Shown here piece by piece: positions 1 through 10,040 of a DNA stretch of 64,000 nt (position 1 is the stretch's first letter; each line of letters opens with the position of its first letter). Source of the stretch: Vandiemenella viatica. Its lineage: Eukaryota > Arthropoda > Insecta > Orthoptera > Morabidae. The stretch covers positions 13,462,924-13,526,923 of the forward strand of contig JARYHS010008074.1 in the NCBI GenBank assembly GCA_031002005.1, given 5' to 3'. A program made the translations under genes and the position numbers. The notes beneath the pieces are model-generated. The model saw nothing but the letters and a program-made list of their open reading frames with translations. It had not been told where the DNA came from and did not search any database.

Positions 1-156
1 ACAGAACACTGGCTCAATACTACACAACTACATGTCACAAATTTTCCAAACTTAACCTTAGTCTCACATTTTTGTGGAAGTGAATCATAACATGGAGGAA
101 ATTGTATATTTATTAAAAATAGCATTGATTTTAAGGAAATAAACTCACTCAAAAAA

Positions 157-1500
157 ATATAGAGCAGTGGTTCCCAAACTATGGGTCGCGACCCACTGGT
201 GGGTCGCGGTGTGTGTTTTGATGGGTCGCGGATCAATCGAGGTTTTTGACACATAAATATGTTTTATTTCATCAATTTAAAAAATATAACATGATATTTT
301 ACAAGTGCAATAATCGTGAAAGCTATTAACTTCAATTACAACTTTTTGAGACAAAAAAAATTCCTTAAACAGTTTAAGGGGTTTGTTGGTTGTTTTTATG
401 GTTCCCCTTGGTGTTCCTCACGTTTTGGGCCAAACAAATTTAGCTATTCAGCATACATCTTCATTTGTAATACCTGTTGAAGGCTGCTTAATTTTAGATA
501 TCGACAACACAGTAATTTTCAAGTCTTCTTTTTATCATTTATTCTTCACTACAAAACATTAAATATTGCCACGACCAAATCAAGTCTGTCGGCTACCAAT
601 CGAGACTGAATACTGCCGCCGACCCATGCTACAGGCAGGGTCTCAGCTATTTCACACCTTATTTTTTGTGGTCTACCTCCGGTCGCACGATTGTGAGCAC
701 TGGGACAGACAATTTCAAACACATGCATACTGAACAAACTACTGCGAACGTGAAACCTCTTACAATATAACATAATAATACATATAAATTTATAAAGACC
801 TATACATAACATATATACAGATACGTCACGACAGTCAGCCGGTAATAATTGAACTTTTTTTTCATTATATTTGTAATAAAGCGGGAGGCGGCTGCACAAA
901 GCATCACCTCATCGAGTTGGTGGCTGAAATTCTAGGATTAGTTAAAACTCGATTTGCAAATTAAAATGCCACTGATGTGAAAAGTCATATCTTGATAGAA
1001 AACACCTACAAATCCCATTTTAGTGGTTGAGTGGTAAGTTTACACTGTGTTTTCCTGCTCCCAGTCTCCCATATTTTCTTTCATTTGAGTGCAGTTAAAC
1101 ACAATGATAAACCTACCAATCAACCATTAAAATTGGGTCTGCTGGTGGTTTCCACCAAAAAGCGACTTGACAGACCAGTTGCATTTTAATATGCTTATCG
1201 AGTTACTTCTAGCCATGAAATTTCAGCAGTCAACTTGATGATGTGATGGTCTGTGTAGTCGGCTCCCGGTCTATAATATGTTTGTTGTTTTAGGCATTAT
1301 CAATTCTTATTTTTGTTGATAGTATATCCTTTGTACCAAAATAGGATAGGATAGTCAGCAGCGTATCAAGGTCATACAACATTTCCCATTCTGATATTAG
1401 ATAAACTCTCATGTTAGGTGGGTTGCGATTTTTTTAAATTTTTTTTTTTACTTAAAAGTGGGTCATGTACCAATAAAGTTTAGGAACCGTTGTTCTAGAG
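157..1500. mobile_element. Non-autonomous hAT element (copy 1)
   Basis: The element body is 165-1492. It begins CAGTGGTTCCCAAAC and ends in the inverted form ...GGAACCGTTG. It is flanked by 8-bp imperfect target duplications, ATATAGAG (157-164) and TTCTAGAG (1493-1500), 6 of 8 identical. Terminal sequence with GGGTCGCGACCCAC and an 8-bp duplication are typical of the hAT superfamily. The same termini flank the copies at 26280-27404 and 46323-47425. No intact transposase is present; the interior is AT-rich and degenerate. Confidence 0.8.
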
Positions 1501-2289
1501 TAAAAAACTTTGAAATATCAGGTATATCCATCCCCAAAAAATAAAATTATACTAATTTGTGTTATAGCTCTCCAGATGGGGGCAGTAATATATTTCATAA
1601 TATGTTTGTGGTGATTTTAATATAGACTTTCCTAAGCATTCAAAATTGAGAAATGATAACTTAAGCCTCGCATCCTCCTTCAATCTTAAAAGTTTGATAG
1701 AAACACCTACACACATAACAAAAAAATACTTCAACAACTTTGCATATGTATACTTTAAAACAAAGAGAAAAATACCGTCCACACTGGCCTTATAAAAACC
1801 AAACTACTTTTTGCCACTACAGCCCTTAATTTTTTCTTGTTCTAGTCCTGCCTCCCCCTAACCAGCACACACTGTCTCCTCCCTTGATTGTCATAGCTCT
1901 GTGTCTTGCCAATATTTTTATTACTCCACACTCTTCTCCTTGCCACCCAGCCCTTGTGACATTGCCCCACCTGTTGATATACAACAATGATCAGTGATCA
2001 ACCAGTAATCCACTTCTCTGTCTGTACAACAATGTTTTATCCTATCTAAGAGACTTTCTTTCTCACCTGTTCCAATGTTTCACCACACTGCTCAAGTCTG
2101 GGACTCATTAGCATTCTGTTATTATCATTATCACTTTGCTACCACAGCAGAAAGTGACAACTGGTGGGGATAGATCGAGTCCAGCCTAGAGCAGTTCAAA
2201 CCACCACTGTAACTGCATCCTCCTACCCTTCCCCATAATCAACCTCACCTTCTTTTTCAAGAGTTTCTCACATTCAAATTTCTTTCCTA
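1501..2289. other. Intronic stretch, no gene recognised
   Basis: AT-rich to about 1790, then pyrimidine-rich plus-strand sequence rich in CCTCC and CACC. The second half resembles in composition the leader of the Penelope elements further along and may be the decayed 5' part of the element that follows. No coding match was seen. Confidence 0.3.
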
Positions 2290-2712
2290 AACTCTAGTCT
2301 CAACTACAATAACCTCAGCTTCACTGAAACTCAACCATGAGAGAACTGTCCAGCAACTTCTAGCAGATTAGGGCTCTGTCACTATGCTTATGGACCACAG
2401 AGTGTATGATGCTGAAACCCTTAGACGGCTAACCAACACCAATGCCTATTGTCCATCAAATTCACTCCTTCCTTGAACTCCTGGGCCCCCACAAGGCTTC
2501 TCACAATCATTATCCCTCCTCACTCCTTAAAATCCCCATACACCTACCTTATACCTTCTCCCCAAGAGGCATATAGTTGTGGCATATGCTCACTGAACAG
2601 AATTCAGCCTTTGTGGAACAATACCTCCAACCTTTTGTGCAGAACTTCCCTTCCTACATCAAAGATACCCCACATTTCTTGGAGCATCTGTCCAATCTCC
2701 CCACTCCTCTAA

Positions 2713-3044
2713 CTCCAGACCAATGGTTTCCAATTAGTTCAACACAAACTGCCAGGGGGACATGAGTTTGCATCAAGGGGTACGCACAGTAATCTCTTGG
2801 CTGACGTAATTGCTGTGTTAATTAAAAATAAAACTATTACACAAATATTACTATTGCCAAAATGTTTTTAAGACAAACTCTGTGTATGTTAATTGTATTA
2901 CTGTAATGCTGTGGTTGTGCGAAGAATTTGATTGGGAAGAACACATTTATTTATTTATCATTTCAGCTATAAGGGTTATGAGAGATTGAAATCTTTCTTG
3001 AAGTGGGATTAAGGAAAAGCTAATTGGGAACCACTGATCCAGAC
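2713..3044. mobile_element. hAT-type MITE splitting a PLE
   Basis: The element body is 2721-3036 (316 bp). The ends are near-inverted: CAATGGTTTCCAATTAG and CTAATTGGGAACCACTG. Flanks CTCCAGAC (2713-2720) and ATCCAGAC (3037-3044) match at 7 of 8, giving an 8-bp target duplication as in hAT elements. It interrupts the RT domain of the older Penelope remnant. A longer relative with the same ends lies at 24248-25046 and its mirror at 48664-49463. There is no coding capacity. Confidence 0.75.
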
Positions 3045-3589
3045 TACTTTATTGTCTCATTTGATCTAACTTCCTTGTACACTAACACCCCCCACTCTCA
3101 TGATCTCAGTTCTGTTAAGCACTTCCTTCATATGACCCCCACACAGTCTGCCCAGTACATCCTTCCTCACATCCCTATCCAACTTCATCCTCTCTAAACT
3201 CTACTTCTCCATCAAATCCCAAGTTTATCATCAGATACATGGCACTGCCAAGGGTATCCACATGGCACCTTCTTATGTCAAACTCTTCCTTGGCCATCTG
3301 GAGGAACCATTTCTGAAGAATTACTCCTTCAGACCCCCGGGTGTGTCAGATATCAAGATAATAAGATAGGATAGGGAAAATAAACAGTTACCCGTCACTT
3401 ACAGATGAAGGCAGGAGGGCGAGACACGTAAAAACACAGAAACACACGAATTGCACAATATTTCGACCTTAGTCTTACTCATGTGGGAGGCGAGACATAT
3501 GGCAGGGGGAAAGATGTGGTCACATCCCAACCCGCCACATGAATGAAGCACAGGCGGAAAACGCGTGGTAGTGGTAGAATTGCCGGGAA

Positions 3590-3602
3590 GGGGGGGGGGG
3601 GG
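3590..3602. repeat. Poly-G tract
   Basis: A run of about 13 G in the nested PLE. It is of note only as a length-unstable homopolymer. Confidence 0.8.
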
Positions 3603-4253
3603 AATAGACTAGACCAGCGATAAAAGTGAAACAAAACAATATAATCTTTGTGTAGCTTAATTCAAAAAGTTGAAAATAAATAATAAAGTTGTAAATAAAT
3701 ATAAAAAAAATTGTAAAAAATAATATATACAAAAATAAAAAAAAAATAATAAAAAATAAAAATAAAAAATAAATAACCGACTGTAAAATGAAATGAGAGA
3801 TGGCAAGTGACAGGTTTAACGTAGGTTTAGGCCAGGGGTGTGTCTGGTGTCAAGGATATGTTGATAGGCTAGTTCCCATCTGCGGAGTTCTGAAGGGGTG
3901 GTGGTATTCGGAAAAACTCTAATTGCTCTGACTGTGAAACAGGTGTTGAGGTTGTTTGAATTATGGAAGTTCGCATGAATTGCCACGGGATGGTCTGGGT
4001 TGGAAGTATAAACTGTTTGCCTGTGGCCATTCATTCTGTAGGAAAGTTGTTGAGTGGTGAGACCAATGTAAGAGGCAGTGCAGTGGATACATGAGTAAGA
4101 CTAAAAAGTCGAAATATTGTGTAATTCTTTTGTTTTTTGTGTTTTTACGTGTTTCGCCCTCCTGCCTTCATCTGTGGTAAGTGACGGGTAACTGTTTATT
4201 TTCCCTATCCTATCTTATTTTCATTGCCTCGCGGCAGTTTCTTTGTTTCCTTT

Positions 4254-4258
<5 letters not shown>

Positions 4259-4288
<30 letters not shown>
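4259..4288. repeat. (AT)n microsatellite
   Basis: About 15 perfect AT units between two pseudo-LTR copies of the nested Penelope element. A similar (TA)n borders the larger PLE at 32911-32930 and about 40796-40815, suggesting that these PLEs prefer or carry AT repeats at their ends. Confidence 0.9.
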
Positions 4289-4290
<2 letters not shown>

Positions 4291-4385
4291 TTCCTCATGT
4301 AGGAGGCGAGACATATGGCAGGGGGAAAGATGTGGTCACATCCGAGCCTGCCACATGTGGCAGGCTCGGATGTCTCGCCTCCTAC

Positions 4386-4409
4386 ATGAGGAAGACTAAA
4401 AAGTCGAAA
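4386..4409 (+). ncRNA. Hammerhead-ribozyme-like motif (PLE, family C)
   Basis: The order is ATGAGGA, A, GACT, AAAA, AGTC, GAAA: the two conserved hammerhead core strings flanking a 4-bp stem II with a 4-nt loop. C3 of the canonical CUGANGA core is A here, so the copy is probably inactive. A second copy with ATGAGTA lies at 4091-4114. Stem II is GACT/AGTC here but GAGC/GCTC in the other PLE families of the window, a compensatory change. Hammerhead motifs are known in PLE terminal repeats; activity here is not shown. Confidence 0.45.
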
Positions 4410-4994
4410 TATTGTGTAATTCTTTTGTTTTTGTGTTTTTACGTGTCTCGCCCTCCTGCCTTCATCTGTGGTAAGTGACGGGTAACTGTTTATTTTCCCT
4501 ATCCTATCTTATTTTCAGTGCCTCGCGGCAGTTTCTTTGTTTCCTTTATCCAGATATCAAGATAATATATTTATGATTTGGATCCACAGGGAAAGACCAC
4601 TTCCTAGATTTCCTCATTGGTCAACTTCCTCCCCCATCACCAGTACAGTCTCCATCATTCCCTCTTGATTCATCTTTGGTTCATTCAAGTGATTTATTCA
4701 AACTCTTATCCAGAGTGCAGATTTTACAGTGACTAGTGAGGTGAGAATCAACAGTAAGCTGATTTATAGTTAATGACTAAATTTAATGTAATAAATTGAC
4801 CAAGTGCTGAAACAAAGGGACTTTATTTGAGTGATATTTTTAGCAGTTATGCTTACACTTCTTTTAATCCAATCTGCAATCATTGGGCAGAATATGTTAG
4901 TGATTGGGCTGTTAGGTGATAATAATAATATGTTTATACTTTCAACATTATTTTTGTTTTTTCTGGTAAGTTACAAGCATTTTTTCCCCTTCAG

Positions 4995-5126
4995 AGTACA
5001 TTGATCAGCTTCCCCTGGTTAACAGTCCTGGTGTATTTGGCCTCCATCCAAATGCAGAAATTGGCTATTTCACACAAGCTGCAAAAATGATGTGGTCTCA
5101 TCTCATTGACTTGCAGCCACAGGCTG
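4995..5126 (+). CDS. DNAH10: Axonemal dynein heavy chain, exon in the AAA6 region
   Basis: A 132-nt exon follows a CAG acceptor at 4992-4994 and ends at a GTAAGT donor at 5127. It encodes YIDQLPLVNSPGVFGLHPNA then EIGYFTQAAKMMWSHLIDLQ. The FGLHPNA signature is conserved near AAA6 in dynein heavy chains. Its last base joins the exon at 8486 in frame (...QAG|AAVGGTSREDF). Earlier exons lie before the window. This exon lies outside the visible palindrome. Axonemal heavy chains are the ATP-driven motors of sperm flagella and sensory cilia. The family is secure; assignment to DNAH10 rests on the C-terminus (see 31259-31405). Confidence 0.8.
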
Positions 5127-6079
5127 GTAAGTACCAAACTTTGATGTGATATTATACATAATCATTAAATAAATAAATATTTTTTTTGAAAATTATGTGA
5201 AAATAAAATATGATACGTTATCATCAATTATCAATATTAAGCAAGGAGGGTATTAAAAGCACAGTGAAGAATAAATTTTCTTATGGCCTGGTCGCTTCAG
5301 GGGACAAATTTCAGACAATTACACCCCAAAACTAAAAGGTTATAACTTGTACTGGAAGAATGGTAATCAAAATGATCAAGAAGATAGGGGCAATTCCAGT
5401 GTTAATACACAACACTGTTTACAGTGAACACAGAGTACTCAGCATTATCTTACAAGCTATGGCAGTTCAGACTTGTTTTCTTTTGTGGAAGCAATAAATA
5501 TGAGATGCTAGCTGGCCTTGAATGTCAGTTTTCACAGCCATTTATCCTTCTTTGAGACTTAAGTGTTCACAATGCATTGTAGGGTTCAACCACTGACTGT
5601 TAAAGAGTACACAAAACCGGAAGCTCTGAAAATTCTAGAGAGGGGATAGACATGTTCACAGCCCTTGCAAACACATCCGCATTTTCATTGTTGCTATAAG
5701 AGAACAAGAGGTAACACTGTTAGTTGTGCAAGACATTATTATTCTTATCTCACCAACGAACATGTGAAATCAAGGGAAATTTGGAATAGATTCCAACCAT
5801 AGTTCATACATACTACTCTAAGTAAAACCCATGTCTTCAATTTGGCCATGATAAAATGAATAGTTAAAACCATAAATGGCATCCGGTGGCCAACATGATT
5901 GAAATCATTATTCAGGCTGTGTGTGAGCTTGTGAAAAATATTTACCACATTACTGTTGCTGAGATTGTATTAGAGGTGGATATAAGTGCTTTGAAGTATC
6001 CATACAATTATGTCATTAGTGCTTGTAGTATACAGAATAGTATCGGCAAGGTGGCTTCCACGTCTTCTTAACAAGGCAC
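5127..6079. other. Dynein intron, no gene recognised
   Basis: AT-rich intron sequence. The 3' part (from about 5880) may be the decayed 5' half of the mariner remnant that follows, but no inverted terminal repeat could be identified. Confidence 0.3.
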
Positions 6080-6800
6080 AAAAGAATGTGCAGAAGGTCA
6101 TCTGTCAGCAACTACCGAATCGCTTTGAAGAAGGAGATGCATTTTAGACCATATTATGACCTGCAATGGAACATGGATCTATCATTATACCCCAAAAAAT
6201 AATAGGAGTATGGAGTGGATAAATAATCGAGAGGGAGCACCGATCAAGGCCAAGACATGATTATCTGCTGGGAAAATTATTACAACCGTGTTTTGGGACT
6301 CAAAACGTGTATTGTTGATTGGCTTCCTACATACCTGAAGGATGGTAAATGCAGCATACCCTGCCAGCTGCTGGATGATGCCAAGACTACTTATCATACC
6401 AAACGATGCCGTCACCGATTTTTCCTTCTGCACAACAATGCACAGCAACATGCAGAAACTCGTAATAAACTCACTGAAATGCACTGGCAACCTCTTGAAC
6501 ACCCTCCTTACAATCCAGACTTGTCTCCATGTGACTACCATAAGTTAGGTGCACTGAAGGAGGCATTAGGAGGGGAACAATATGAAGACTGTGGCAGTCG
6601 AACAGTGTGTGCATAATTGGCTACTGGTACAGCCCTCTCATTTTTTCTATAACACAATCAGAAAACTTCCTATCTGATGGAGAAAATGTGTTTTGTTTGA
6701 GGTAAATTATGAAGTAAAATAAGTTACTTGATGTATATTTTTATTTACAACCAATAATGCTGTGTGAAATGATTCCAGTTTATATTTGAATGACCCTAAT
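6080..6800 (+). pseudogene. Mariner-type (Tc1/mariner) transposase remnant
   Basis: ORF 6257-6616 contains FLLHNNAQQHAETRNKL and WQPLEHPPYNPDLSPCDYH. These match the catalytic-domain signatures HDNARPH and HPPYSPDLAPCDYH of mariner transposases. The Asp of HDNA is Asn here, so one catalytic acidic residue is lost. The N-terminal DNA-binding domain is not recognisable. The 3' end is probably near GAATGACCCTAATAT (about 6789). This is a dead copy inside a dynein intron. Confidence 0.7.
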
Positions 6801-6939
6801 ATTTACTATTCTTAGTAAAAAAAAGTTTTGGTGTCTGTATAATCTGGAACATTTTAACTTAACAGAATAAAAAGTGCCCTATATGTTAACCCAAGGTGGA
6901 AACTATTATTGCGTGCAGTCCTTCAGTTTCCACAAGATG

Positions 6940-7250
6940 ATTAGAGAAACAAACAGAAATTTTAAAATTTTCAGTTTTGGCATCTGTTTCATTGCAAATT
7001 ACTGATCTGGATTAAAAATACCTTGTGCTACAACCCATTGCATAGTCTATGACTATGCTATTTTGTTTAAATCAGCCTATTAGTTGTTGTATTATGTATG
7101 GACAGGTGATAGAAAAATTTCATAATTTGTGGTTTTGGCTTCAGTATCATTGTAAAATATGTTACTAATCTGGATAATCTGTGCCTTATGTTACAGCCAT
7201 TGACATTAGGCATAAATATGTGTAGTTTTGTTAAAATCTGTTTGTTACTT
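6940..7250 (+). repeat. Imperfect tandem duplication, ~140-bp units
   Basis: Two diverged units, about 6966-7079 and 7107-7245, share the order TTTTGGC(A/T)TC, ATTGTAAA or CATTGCAAA, ACT(G)ATCTGGAT, TGTGC(C/T)T, ACAGCCATTG or ACAACCCATTG, and TTTTGTTTAAATC or TTTTGTTAAAATC. Origin unknown; probably an old transposon piece. Confidence 0.5.
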
Positions 7251-7562
7251 TTTGTGCCACAGTAGAAGCAGCTAGGGAGGGCATAAATGCCCCTCTGGTT
7301 CCCCATTGCCGAAACAGCTATAAATTACTTCTTGTTGCTGGCCAGTACTGCCACATTAGACTGTCAGTCAAGCTACGGTGTGTGATTGGAGTTAGTACAA
7401 TGAGTTTCTGCTTTGAGTGTCGTACGATCTTTGCTGTTAGAGGTAACTTGTTTTTAGACACAGAATTCTATATTCGTTAATGTTGGAAGTTGTGATTCTG
7501 CAAATAAACTGTTGTTGGTGTATCAAACCATTGTGACCTCATTTCCCGTGGTGCAGCCTGCT
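7251..7562 (+). other. Possible decayed LTR-like promoter segment
   Basis: It contains GCTATAAATTAC (about 7317) and an AATAAA in GCAAATAAACTG (about 7502), the spacing expected of a TATA box and a poly(A) signal in a solo LTR. No TG...CA ends or target duplication were found, so this is only a suggestion. Confidence 0.2.
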
Positions 7563-7720
7563 ATTTGTGTAAATATCACTAGCAATTTCAACAACTGTTT
7601 CACTGTGAAAGCACTCCAAGTACTACCATCACTTCTGAACTCTATTGACCTGAAATAGCTTACGAGTATATACTTGACACTAGATATCTTACTGATCTCA
7701 AGCTCTCACAAAACTGCATT
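7563..7720 (+). pseudogene. Diverged Penelope endonuclease C-terminus
   Basis: The plus strand reads ITSNFNNCFTVKALQVLPS followed by degenerate sequence ending near LTLDILLISSSH. This parallels HNTNNFNTCFTFRAIKVLPD in the PLE copy at 33579-34034. A short, broken, older PLE piece. Confidence 0.5.
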
Positions 7721-7744
7721 ATTTAATGTTTGTTTTCATTCCTC

Positions 7745-8340
7745 CCCCCCTTTTGTGTATCTATCCCAATTATTTCTCCTTTCTTTATCTGTTATTATAT
7801 ATTTATTATTGTTTTGGTTGAGACGTGGGTTTCTGCCATCTCCAGTGACCTTACGTATACATAGTTATCAAGACCTGGAACACCGAAGGCGTTGCTCTCG
7901 ACGGAAGCTAATTGAAAAATTCACTACAGACATATTTCGGAATGACAGCCAGCAAATATTGCTACCAGCAACATTCATATCTCGAAATGACCACGAAAAT
8001 AAGGTAAGAGAAATCAGGTCCAGAACCGATTCATTTCTGTACTCATTTTTCCCACTAGCGATTAGGGCATGGAATAGAAAGGATTTACCACGCGAGTAAA
8101 CTTATAATCCGACAGGAGTAGCTTTCGATAAAGCACTCCAGCCATCCTGATCTGGGTTTTCCATGGTTTTCCCAGATCACTCCACACGAATGCGGGGATG
8201 GTTCCTCACAATAGCCCATGGGAGCCTCCTGCCATATCCCTTATAACCCTTCCAAACCATAACCCTTTTTGATAGGTGCAATGCACCCTCCGCCACACTT
8301 TTTTAGTGAATCGCGGAATAATAATAATAATAATAATACC
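7745..8340 (+). pseudogene. 3' end of a non-LTR retrotransposon (RT C-terminus)
   Basis: ORF residues ILLPATFISRNDHENKVREI and RSRTDSFLYSFFPLAIRAWN align with the C-terminus of the element inserted at 56085-58490 (ILLPPTYLGRNDRRDKIREI, YMYSFFPRTIRDWN). The stop is at 8097-8099. A 3' UTR follows, containing a SINE-like core motif at 8148-8206, and it ends in an (ATA)n tail at about 8317-8337. It is 5'-truncated, as usual for non-LTR copies. Confidence 0.75.
8148..8206 (+). repeat. SINE-like shared core motif, copy 1
   Basis: Contains GTTTTCCATGGTTTTCCCAG, ATCACTCCA and a GGGATGGTTCCT-like end. A matching segment is at 21957-22020 (ATTTTCCATGGTTTCCCACA, ATCACTCCAGGCAAA), with its mirror near 51730-51790. 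Two unrelated contexts carry it, so it is a dispersed repeat. Confidence 0.5.
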
Positions 8341-8485
8341 CTGTCCTACACAGCGAACTCAGGCATGCTGTAAACCTTTATTTTTGTGCACCTACTTTAC
8401 AATCTATGGTAAGTAGTTAGTCTACTTTTCCTATTTTCCTTGTTCTCATACTAAATATTAATCTGATGAAAAATTTTCTTTTCAG

Positions 8486-8697
8486 GTGCAGCAGTAGGTG
8501 GTACAAGTCGAGAGGATTTTATTGATGGTGTTGCACAAGACATCCTCAATAAAATCCCTGCTCTCTTCAAGATACAACAGATTAGACAGAAGTTCTACTC
8601 CAAGATGACTCCTATTATTATTGTCCTCATCCAGGAACTAGAAAGGTTTAACAAACTGTTGGAGAACATGTCCAGGACTCTTTCTCTGCTTCGTAAG
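8486..8697 (+). CDS. DNAH10: Axonemal dynein heavy chain, C-terminal coiled exon
   Basis: A 212-nt exon between a CAG acceptor (8483-8485) and a GTATTT donor (8698). It encodes AAVGGTSREDFIDGVAQDIL then a Lys/Leu/Glu-rich helix ending LENMSRTLSLLRK. The frame is continuous with 4995-5126 and with 26085 (LLRK|ALAGEIGMD). This is the post-AAA6 C-terminal region of an axonemal heavy chain. It is followed by a ~17.4-kb intron full of transposons. Its mirror copy, if it exists, would lie just beyond 64000. Confidence 0.85.
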
Positions 8698-9435
8698 GTA
8701 TTTTATCTATGTATTTCAATTGATGTAGTTTCCGAAAATATTTCAGAACTTTAATACAATGGAGCTTGTGCTCCAGTGACAATTTCTGCACACACCTATT
8801 TTATTTTTCTCATTATTTTCAGCAGGATATCCATCTCTCTCTGACAGGTTTTGTAAATTCAACTACTAGTCAGCGCAATTCAAATATATAACTAACTTAT
8901 ATGAAATGTATAGCTCTGCATGACAGTAATGTTGGTAAGTTTCACCATACTTGGCCTAAAGCGATTGGCAAGAAGAAGAAAGGAGCAGATGAGCTACACA
9001 TTTGCCACTGCCACTTTTTTCTGTCGGTTTTGCTTTGGAAGGGTAGTTTTCACTTTTATATTTGTGAACAATTTTTATCATTTGTTCCAGAAATGCAAAA
9101 AGTATAGAATGGAGTTGGTTGTGAACAGCTTCCTTCCATCTAAAATTAACAAAGACAACTCTCACTCTCTTGATTCAATTGCCTCTCACTCTCTGACCTT
9201 ATCTTCCCCCATTTAAAACTATTCTTAAGATTTATTATTCAGCATTGTTTCATGCTATTTCTTTTATGGTGCAGTATGGTTATTTGATAGAGATGTCTGA
9301 AAGGCGCACAGTGAATTGGTAAGAAGGCTACAAATTTCGTTCCCATACACAGTCATTCAATCCAAATTATTTTCCTGCTTACATTTGCCATTGTGCTGTG
9401 ATTTTCAGTTGTATTGTATAAATTGCTTCACAAGT
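8698..9435. other. Dynein intron; faint LINE 3'-end trace
   Basis: Mostly featureless. At 8756-8792 AATGGAGCTTGTGCTCCAGT with GACAATTTC resembles the reversed 3' end of LINE A, so a short minus-strand LINE fragment is possible. No ORF with recognisable domains. Confidence 0.3.
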
Positions 9436-9516
9436 ACTCATTGGGAATTAATGATTGGATATGTTTTTGATCACAGAACAATATAAGAGCCTCATGTAGA
9501 TGTAGGAGTAGGTAAG

Positions 9517-9990
9517 ATGCAGCATACCTTTAGGAATAAGGGTGTGCAGGGCAAGAATAGGAAAAAAAGGGTTCTGCTGCTAGGTAGTAGCCATCGGAGA
9601 GGTGTAGGCCCTCTTCTGCAGGATCAGTTAGGTACAGGATACCAGGTCACAAGTTTTTCCAAACCTAGTGCAACATTAGGTCAGGTAATAGAGGATATAG
9701 GTTCACTTTGTAGAAGTTTTGCTAAGGATGATAGAGTAATGATAGTTGGAGGTGCGGGAAATAGTATTGATTGAAACGCAAGTTATAGTATAAAGAGTGA
9801 CCTAAGGAAGGTAGTGAAGGAGGCACAGCATACCAGGGTGGAGCTCATGCAGGTCCTAAGTCACCGTAACCGGCCACAATTGAACTATGCTGTGAGGCGG
9901 GTTAATGTGGAAACGGAAGTGCTACTTGGGAAAGGCATTAGTTCTGTGTTGGGGTTGTGCCTGTAAACATCATTGGTAGGTAGGGTTTCA
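9517..9990 (+). pseudogene. LINE A ORF1, SGNH-esterase-like
   Basis: ORF 9517-9774 reads RVLLLGSSHRRGVGPLL and DRVMIVGGAGNSID. A GSSH block I and a GGAGN block III are the hallmarks of the SGNH/esterase domain found in ORF1 of CR1-like LINEs. In this arm a TGA at about 9771-9773 ends it. The mirror arm has AGA at that codon and the ORF goes on (RNASYDIESDLRKVVKEAQH...). The frame continues to about 9990 as degraded sequence. Confidence 0.65.
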
Positions 9991-10040
9991 CTAGGCATGG
10001 TCTACACCTAAATAGAAGAGGGAAGGGAGTACTTTCTGAG

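Larger units (their letters stand above)
3348..4567 (-). mobile_element. Younger Penelope-like fragment nested in the older one
   Basis: A 1188-bp insertion (3364-4551) is bounded by a perfect 16-bp direct repeat AGATATCAAGATAATA (3348-3363 and 4552-4567). The minus-strand ORF 4034-3816 reads MNGHRQTVYTSNPDHPV and ELRRWELAYQHILDTRHT, the C-terminal part of a PLE GIY-YIG endonuclease. Terminal-repeat sequence (pseudo-LTR) is present in opposite orientations: about 3364-3490 reads inverted to 4098-4250 and 4390-4551. This matches the inverted, 5'-truncated arrangement common in PLEs. It is a different family from the PLE at the palindrome centre. Confidence 0.75.
2290..4640 (+). pseudogene. Old Penelope-like element, reverse transcriptase remnant
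   Basis: Broken plus-strand pieces match the RT of the intact-looking Penelope copy at 38254-39057. At 2598-2724 residues read EQYLQPFVQNFPSYIKDT, parallel to DQHLQPIVSQLPSHIKDT. From about 3045 they read FDLTSLYTNTPHSHDL, parallel to IDVTTLYTNIPHCHGL. From 4552 they read RYQDNIFMIWIH, parallel to RFIDDIFMVWTH, so the catalytic DD is now QDN. Stops and frameshifts are common. The copy was split twice by later insertions: a hAT MITE (2721-3036) and a younger PLE (3364-4551). It is not functional. Confidence 0.7.

Noticed and set aside
4259..4400. CRISPR-like or array structure among repeated PLE ends
   Set aside because: Repeats are inverted or direct pseudo-LTR pieces with no regular spacers, in a eukaryotic genome.
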